DNA from: Chloroflexota bacterium
GTDB lineage: Bacteria; Chloroflexota; Limnocylindria; Limnocylindrales; CSP1-4
DNA: 64,000 nt
Assembly (NCBI GenBank): GCA_021786385.1
Contig: JAJYNJ010000076.1
Coordinates: 1-64,000, forward strand
Reading direction: 5' to 3'
Position 1 is the first letter of the stretch. Each line of letters starts with the position of its first letter. The notes below the pieces were generated by a model. It had not been told where the DNA came from. It saw nothing but the letters and a program-made list of their open reading frames with translations, and did no database searches. A program made the position numbers and the translations under genes. Shown one piece after another: positions 59,861 through 64,000 of this stretch.

Positions 59861-60915
59861 CGGGCGCCCCGGACCTCCGGGCCGTGGCGTCGTCCCGCCG
59901 CCGCGTGTACGCCGCGTCTCTGGGCCTAGGACTACTGCTGGTCGCGAGCATGATCCTGGCCATCGGATCCGGACCGGTGCCCATATCGACGGCGGACGAG
60001 CTGGCGGTCCTCGCCTCCCGCCTCGACGCTCATGCTGCGGCCGTCGATCCGCGCCTCGCCTCGATCCTCCTCGATATCCGGCTGCCGCGCGTCCTGCTTG
60101 CCGCCGTCACCGGCGCCGCGCTGGCAACGGCCGGGGCGGCGCTGCAGGGCCTCTTCCGCAACCCACTCGCTGACCCCTACTTGGTGGGGGTCTCGTCCGG
60201 GGCCAGCGTCGGTGCGATCCTGGCGATGACGGTCACCCTGCCGCCCGCCCTGTACGCGGCCGGGGCGGTGCAGCTGGCGGCGTTCGTCGGAGCGATCGTG
60301 GCGGTCGGTGTCGCGCTCCTCCTGGCCCGAGTGGGCGGCCGAACGTCCGTGCCCTCCCTCCTCCTCGCCGGCGTCGCCGTGACGGCGATCGGAGGGGCCG
60401 CCAGCTCGTATCTGCTCTTCTCGCGCGGCGACCGGCTCTTCGCCGCCTATGCCTGGCTGCTCGGAAGCTTCAACGTGTCCGACTGGTCGCTGTTCGACCG
60501 TATTGCCCTGCCCGTGCTCGCCGGTACGATCGGGCTCGTCGCGCTCGGGCCTTCCCTCGATCTCCTGCAGCTCGACGAAGACGCCGCGACGGCGCTCGGG
60601 CTTCGCACCGAGCGTACGAAGCTCGCGGTCGTCGCGTGTGCCGCGCTGACCACGGGCGCTGCCGTTTCGGCGGCCGGGCTGATCGCGTTCGTCGGTCTGG
60701 TTACGCCACACGTCATCCGGATGCTTGTCGGGGCGGAACACCGGCCGCTCCTCCTCCTCTCCGCCCTCGGCGGAGCGGCCTTCATGGTGTTGGCGGATCT
60801 CGCGGCACGGACCGTCCTGCCGGAAGGAGACCTGCCTGTTGGCGTCGTGACGGCGGCCGTCGGTGGTCCGTTCTTCCTTGCGCTCCTGTGGTCGAAGCGG
60901 GGTCGGTTGGGATGA
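59857..60915 (+). CDS. btuC: BtuC/FecD-family corrinoid ABC transporter permease
   Basis: 352 residues, GTG start overlapping the btuF stop (GTGA). Family motifs: ILLDIRLPRVLLAAVTGAALATAGAALQGLFRNPLADPYLVGVSSGASVGAIL, then LLLAGVAVTAIGGAASSYLLF, ATALGLRTERTKLAVVACAALTTGAAVSAAGLIAFVGLVTPHVIRMLVGAEHR and LPVGVVTAAVGGPFFLALLW. About ten helices. Together with BtuD it carries corrinoids delivered by BtuF. Confidence 0.92.
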   Translation: MTGAPDLRAVASSRRRVYAASLGLGLLLVASMILAIGSGPVPISTADELAVLASRLDAHAAAVDPRLASILLDIRLPRVLLAAVTGAALATAGAALQGLFRNPLADPYLVGVSSGASVGAILAMTVTLPPALYAAGAVQLAAFVGAIVAVGVALLLARVGGRTSVPSLLLAGVAVTAIGGAASSYLLFSRGDRLFAAYAWLLGSFNVSDWSLFDRIALPVLAGTIGLVALGPSLDLLQLDEDAATALGLRTERTKLAVVACAALTTGAAVSAAGLIAFVGLVTPHVIRMLVGAEHRPLLLLSALGGAAFMVLADLAARTVLPEGDLPVGVVTAAVGGPFFLALLWSKRGRLG

Positions 60916-61697
60916 TCGAGCCCGGTATCACCATCCGCAGCGCCAGCGTCGTGATCGGTGGTCGGACACTGCTGAGCGGAGTCGAGCTGCAACTACGGCC
61001 GGGTGAGCTCGTTGCGATCGTCGGGCGCAACGGCGCCGGGAAGAGCACGCTCCTTCGCCTGCTGGCTGGCCTCCTCCGGCCGAGCCGGGGCGAGGTGGCC
61101 CTGGACGGCAGGCCCCTCCGCGCATACTCGGCCCGCGAACGGGCGCAACGGCTCGGGTTCCTGGCGCCTTCTCGGTTGCCGGTCCCGGCGGGCTTCACGG
61201 TGCGCCAGGTCGTCGGCCTGATGCGGTTCGGCCATCACAGCTGGTGGCGCGCCACAGGTGCCGACGACGTCACCGTCGCTGCGGCGATCGCTGGCCTCGG
61301 GCTCGATGCCTTCGTCGAGCGTCGACTCGAGACCCTCTCGGATGGCGAACGCCAGCGCGTCTGGCTGGCCGGCCTCCTCGCACAGGAGACCGCGTACGTC
61401 CTGCTCGACGAGCCGACAAGCCATCTCGATCCGCCGCACGCGATCGAGAGCCTTCAGACGGTCCGCTCGTGGGCCACTGCCGGCCGGGGCGTCGCGATCG
61501 TCCTGCACGATCTCGACGCGGCACTCGCCATAGCCGACCGGCTCGTCCTCGTGGACGCCGGACGGATCGTGCTGGACGAACCCGTCGCCTCCGTTGCACT
61601 CGACGTGCTCGGCCACCGGCTCGGAGTTCGTCTCGCCGAAGTCGCCCTCGACGGGCGGCGCCGGGTGATCACGCAGGACCTCTGGGGCGTTCAATGA
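60912..61697 (+). CDS. btuD: BtuD-type ABC transporter ATP-binding protein
   Basis: 261 residues from MIEPGITIRSASVVIGG at 60912, overlapping btuC by four bases. Walker A GRNGAGKST, Q-loop FLAPSRLP (the Gln is replaced by Pro/Ser in this short reading), signature LSDGERQRVWLAGLL (Asp instead of the usual Gly), Walker B YVLLDEPTSHLD and switch HD in IVLHDLDAAL. The track ORF extends upstream through the permease in another frame. FecE/BtuD family. Confidence 0.88.
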   Translation: MIEPGITIRSASVVIGGRTLLSGVELQLRPGELVAIVGRNGAGKSTLLRLLAGLLRPSRGEVALDGRPLRAYSARERAQRLGFLAPSRLPVPAGFTVRQVVGLMRFGHHSWWRATGADDVTVAAAIAGLGLDAFVERRLETLSDGERQRVWLAGLLAQETAYVLLDEPTSHLDPPHAIESLQTVRSWATAGRGVAIVLHDLDAALAIADRLVLVDAGRIVLDEPVASVALDVLGHRLGVRLAEVALDGRRRVITQDLWGVQ

Positions 61698-62239
61698 ACC
61701 CTCCTCGGACTCCGCTCGTGATCGTCCTGACCGGGGACGGGAAGGGCAAGACCACCTCAGCGTTCGGTCAGGCGCTCCGGGCCGCGGGAGACGGTCTTCG
61801 GGTCGCCATCGTCCAGTTCATCAAGGGCTCCTGGCAGACTGGCGAGATCCGGGCGCTCGAGCATACCGATCTGCCGATCGTGATCGAGCGAGCCGGTCGC
61901 GGCTTCACACTCGAGCAGCTGCGCGATGCGCGCATCTCGCTCAGCGATCACGCCGAGGCCGCTCGCCACGGGCTCGCCCGAGCACACGAGCACGTCAGCT
62001 CGGGTGAGCGCGACCTCGTGGTCCTCGACGAGATCTTCGGCGCCGTTTCAGCCGGCCTCATCGAGGAGTCTGACATCCACGGCCTCCTCGACGCCCGCCA
62101 CCCGGCCGTCCACGTCGTGCTCACGGGACGTGGGGCGCCCGCCAGCGTCATCGAGCGTGCCGACCTCGTCAGCGAGGTGCGGCTCGTCAAGCACCCCTAC
62201 CAGCGGGGCATTCGTGCCCAGCTCGGGATCGAGTTCTGA
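61694..62239 (+). CDS. cobO: cob(I)alamin / cobyrinate adenosyltransferase (CobO/BtuR)
   Basis: 181 residues, overlapping btuD by four bases. P-loop VLTGDGKGKTTSAFGQALRAAGDGLRVAIVQFIKG, ITLEQ-like GFTLEQLRDARISL, and LVVLDEIFGAVSAGLI and VLTGRGAPASVIERADLVSEVRLVKHPYQRGIRAQLGIEF, the standard CobA/CobO/BtuR sequence. It adds the adenosyl group to reduced corrinoids before further assembly. Confidence 0.93.
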   Translation: MNPPRTPLVIVLTGDGKGKTTSAFGQALRAAGDGLRVAIVQFIKGSWQTGEIRALEHTDLPIVIERAGRGFTLEQLRDARISLSDHAEAARHGLARAHEHVSSGERDLVVLDEIFGAVSAGLIEESDIHGLLDARHPAVHVVLTGRGAPASVIERADLVSEVRLVKHPYQRGIRAQLGIEF

Positions 62240-62247
62240 GGTGGCCC

Positions 62248-63006
62248 GTGCGTGAATGGCGCGGCGCACATCGGCTCGGGCCACGAACCGTCATGCGGGA
62301 GATCCGGTCGGCGACCGGCCTCCTGACCCGGTTCCCGGTCGCGGAGGCGGGGGGCACGGCGCGGACTGGATCGGCCGCGTTCGCGCTGGTCGGCGCGGGG
62401 CTGGGCCTGCTTGCAGCGACGCCGATCGTGGCATTCGGCGACGCCCACCGACCGCTTGCCGCGGTGGTCGCCATCGGGCTCCTGACCCTTGCCACGGGGG
62501 CGCTCCATCTCGACGGCCTGGCCGATACCGCAGATGCCCTGGCCGCCTCCGATCCGACCACCGCGGAGCGCGCCCGACGCGATCCGGCTGTCGGCACGGC
62601 CGGCGCGGCGGCGGTGGTCCTCGTTCTGATGCTCGACGCGGCAGCACTCGCGGCCGTTCGGAGCCCGAACGCCGCGTCCGCGGTCGTGGTCGCCGGTGCC
62701 GTGTCACGGGCCATTCCCGCACTCGCCGCGCCGTGGGTCCCCCGTGCGGACCATGGGTTCGGGGCCTGGTTCGCCGCAGCGTCGGGCCGCGGCGGCGCCG
62801 CTGCTGTCGTCCTGACCAGCTTCGCGCTGGCCCTCCTGCTGCCAGGCACCTCACCGAAGTTCGGCGTGCTCGCAGGCCTGATCGGTGGGCTGGTGGTGCT
62901 CGTCGCGCTGGTCCGTCGCTTCGGTGTCGCCAGCGGCGACACGTTCGGGGCGGCGATCGAGATCGCCTTCGCGGCATCGCTCGTCGCACAGGCGGTAGCC
63001 AGCTGA
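62248..63006 (+). CDS. cobS: CobS, adenosylcobinamide-GDP ribazoletransferase
   Basis: 252 residues from the GTG at 62248, which has GAGGTGG just upstream; an ATG at 62293 (MREIRSATGLLTRFPV) is the usual family start and equally possible. Polytopic membrane enzyme with ALHLDGLADTADALAASD (the conserved DGLADTxDA), RRDPAVGTAGAAAVVL and GVASGDTFGAAIEI. It joins the lower ligand alpha-ribazole to adenosylcobinamide-GDP, the last step of cobalamin assembly. Confidence 0.9.
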   Translation: MREWRGAHRLGPRTVMREIRSATGLLTRFPVAEAGGTARTGSAAFALVGAGLGLLAATPIVAFGDAHRPLAAVVAIGLLTLATGALHLDGLADTADALAASDPTTAERARRDPAVGTAGAAAVVLVLMLDAAALAAVRSPNAASAVVVAGAVSRAIPALAAPWVPRADHGFGAWFAAASGRGGAAAVVLTSFALALLLPGTSPKFGVLAGLIGGLVVLVALVRRFGVASGDTFGAAIEIAFAASLVAQAVAS

Positions 63007-63716
63007 TGGGGAGCGGCGATGGCGCGGTGGGCGTCGTCCTCGAGCGCCAGGAACTACTCTCGGGTGTCGTGTACGAGCGCCGTGATCGATCGATCCTCCT
63101 TCGTCTCGACGCACCATGGCAGGTGTTGAGCAGCGCCGTCCTCGGCGGTGGACGGCGACACGCACGCGCCGTCCTCAACCTTCGTGTTTCCCCCGCGTAT
63201 CGAAACATGCACCCGGAGCGAGATCTGCGCGAGGCGGCCCGGGCACTCGAGCTTCCCGGGCCCGTCGTCGGCATGATGACCGCGGTCGACCTCGCCGAGG
63301 CCCAGGTCTTTGCGGGCCAGGTCGGCGAGACGGCTGTCCGAGCCGTCATCACGGCCGGGCTGCGGAACGCGAGCCGTCCGGGCGATCCGGCGGCAGGAAC
63401 GCCGGGCACCATCAATGCGGTCTTCTTGTGCGCGGCGCGGCTCCGCGATCCGGCGGCGGTCGAGCTCGCGATGCTCATCGCCGAAGCCAAGGCGGCGGCG
63501 ATGGTCGAATCCGGCCTGGTCACGACGTCCGGGCGTCGGGCGAGCGGGACCAGCACCGACGCGGTCGCCATCCTCTGGCGCCAGACGCGCGGTCCGGAGA
63601 TCCGGCATGCGGGTGCGTCGACCGGGCTCGGCGAGCTCGCGGGCCGCATCATGAGCGCTGCGGTCAACGCAGTCGTGTCCCGCACAGGGGCCCGGACGGT
63701 GGGCGAGCAGCCGTGA
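63006..63716 (+). CDS. cbiZ: CbiZ, adenosylcobinamide amidohydrolase
   Basis: 236 residues, start overlapping the cobS stop by one base. CbiZ family: LRLDAPWQVLSSAVLGGGRRHARAVLNLRVSPAYRNMHPERDLREAA, VVGMMTAVDLAEAQ, ITAGLRNASRPGDPAA, GTINAVFLCAARLRDPAAVELAMLIAEAKAAAM, and ASGTSTDAVAILW. It cleaves the aminopropanol arm of adenosyl(pseudo)cobinamide to give adenosylcobyric acid, allowing salvage of foreign corrinoids. Its place before cbiB, which reattaches the arm, is functionally coherent. Confidence 0.92.
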   Translation: MGSGDGAVGVVLERQELLSGVVYERRDRSILLRLDAPWQVLSSAVLGGGRRHARAVLNLRVSPAYRNMHPERDLREAARALELPGPVVGMMTAVDLAEAQVFAGQVGETAVRAVITAGLRNASRPGDPAAGTPGTINAVFLCAARLRDPAAVELAMLIAEAKAAAMVESGLVTTSGRRASGTSTDAVAILWRQTRGPEIRHAGASTGLGELAGRIMSAAVNAVVSRTGARTVGEQP

Positions 63717-64000
63717 GACGGCCGCTGCTCTGGCTCGTGGCACTTGGGGTCGACGTCGTCGCGGGTGAGCCGCCCTCGGCGGTCCACCCGGTGGTCGTCG
63801 CCGGTCGGCTGATCCGCGCGCTCGAGGATGGACGTTCGTCCGATCGCGCGAGCCGTCGCGCTGCCGTTGGGCGCGGCACCCTCCTGGTGGTCGTTCCGGC
63901 CGGCCTCGCGGCCGTCCTCGGATGGCTCGTCGAGCGGATCCGTCCGAGCTGGCTGCGCCTCGCCTGCACCGCCTGGCTGCTCAAGTCCTCGTTCGCGCTC
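63713..64000 (+). CDS. cbiB: CbiB/CobD, adenosylcobinamide-phosphate synthase, truncated by window edge
   Basis: Open to the end of the window, about 96 residues from the GTG at 63713 that overlaps the cbiZ stop (GTGA). It begins RPLLWLVALGVDVVAGEPPSAVHPVVVAGRLIRALEDGR, the usual CbiB start (D..GEPP..HPV...G), and continues with hydrophobic helices. It attaches aminopropanol phosphate to adenosylcobyric acid, directly using the CbiZ product. Confidence 0.88.
   Translation, partial: MRRPLLWLVALGVDVVAGEPPSAVHPVVVAGRLIRALEDGRSSDRASRRAAVGRGTLLVVVPAGLAAVLGWLVERIRPSWLRLACTAWLLKSSFAL

Overview
The window is high-GC bacterial chromosome. There are no rRNA, tRNA or CRISPR features that I can see. The gene content suggests a soil or freshwater Chloroflexota (possibly the Limnocylindria/Ellin6529 area), but this is inference from several hints: a Thermus-type isocitrate dehydrogenase, MurT/GatD together with a MurE that has a DEDPR motif, the fused rhamnulose-phosphate aldolase/lactaldehyde dehydrogenase known from Chloroflexus, and many IS110-family elements. 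A tree of icd, murE or rhaEW would settle it.

Layout. (1) 1-6165, all minus: a lipid-aminoacylating MprF-like protein running off the left edge, a membrane-anchored esterase, a secreted Ig-like protein and a lipoprotein related to the N,N-dimethylformamidase large subunit. (2) 6284-13370: a MacAB-type export operon, a small exported protein and an OmpR-type two-component system. A 19-bp box upstream of both the operon and the small gene suggests that the two-component system controls them. (3) 13.5-26 kb: a decayed glycosyltransferase; the peptidoglycan genes murT/gatD and murE, with two femAB remnants; a methyltransferase; an icd operon with a DUF6671 gene and a small protein that resembles the IDH C-terminal domain; IS481 and IS110 remnants. 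(4) 26.2-38.4 kb: a mobile-element graveyard. It holds a fabI fragment, a MarR-like regulator, an IS110 fragment, a complete IS701 element sitting exactly at the junction of two truncated genes, a cupin/TetR pair with a clear operator, two intact IS110/IS1111 transposases, small unknown ORFs, an amidase remnant, a VapBC pair, and an integrase whose 5' end is cut by a frameshifted ISNCY element.

(5) 39.4-53.8 kb is the best functional unit: a minus-strand operon rhaR-rhaTPQS-rhaM-rhaB-rhaI-lutABC with rhaEW divergent. It takes L-rhamnose from uptake through mutarotation, isomerisation, phosphorylation and aldol cleavage to DHAP and L-lactate, and then oxidises lactate to pyruvate with LutABC. 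The divergent promoter region has a TTGACA-17-TATCGT promoter with a 13-bp palindrome inside its spacer. (6) 54.3-58.5 kb: GntR regulator, ADP-ribosylglycohydrolase-family protein, NCS1 permease and PfkB kinase. This composition matches the uncharacterised E. coli yegTUVW module, with a different transporter. (7) 58.6-64 kb: a cobalamin riboswitch with an intrinsic terminator, followed by btuF-btuC-btuD-cobO-cobS-cbiZ-cbiB, a corrinoid uptake and salvage operon that runs off the right edge.

Many ORF-track lines are antisense shadows. The leftmost gene is absent from the track because it is open at the edge; I read it directly from the sequence.
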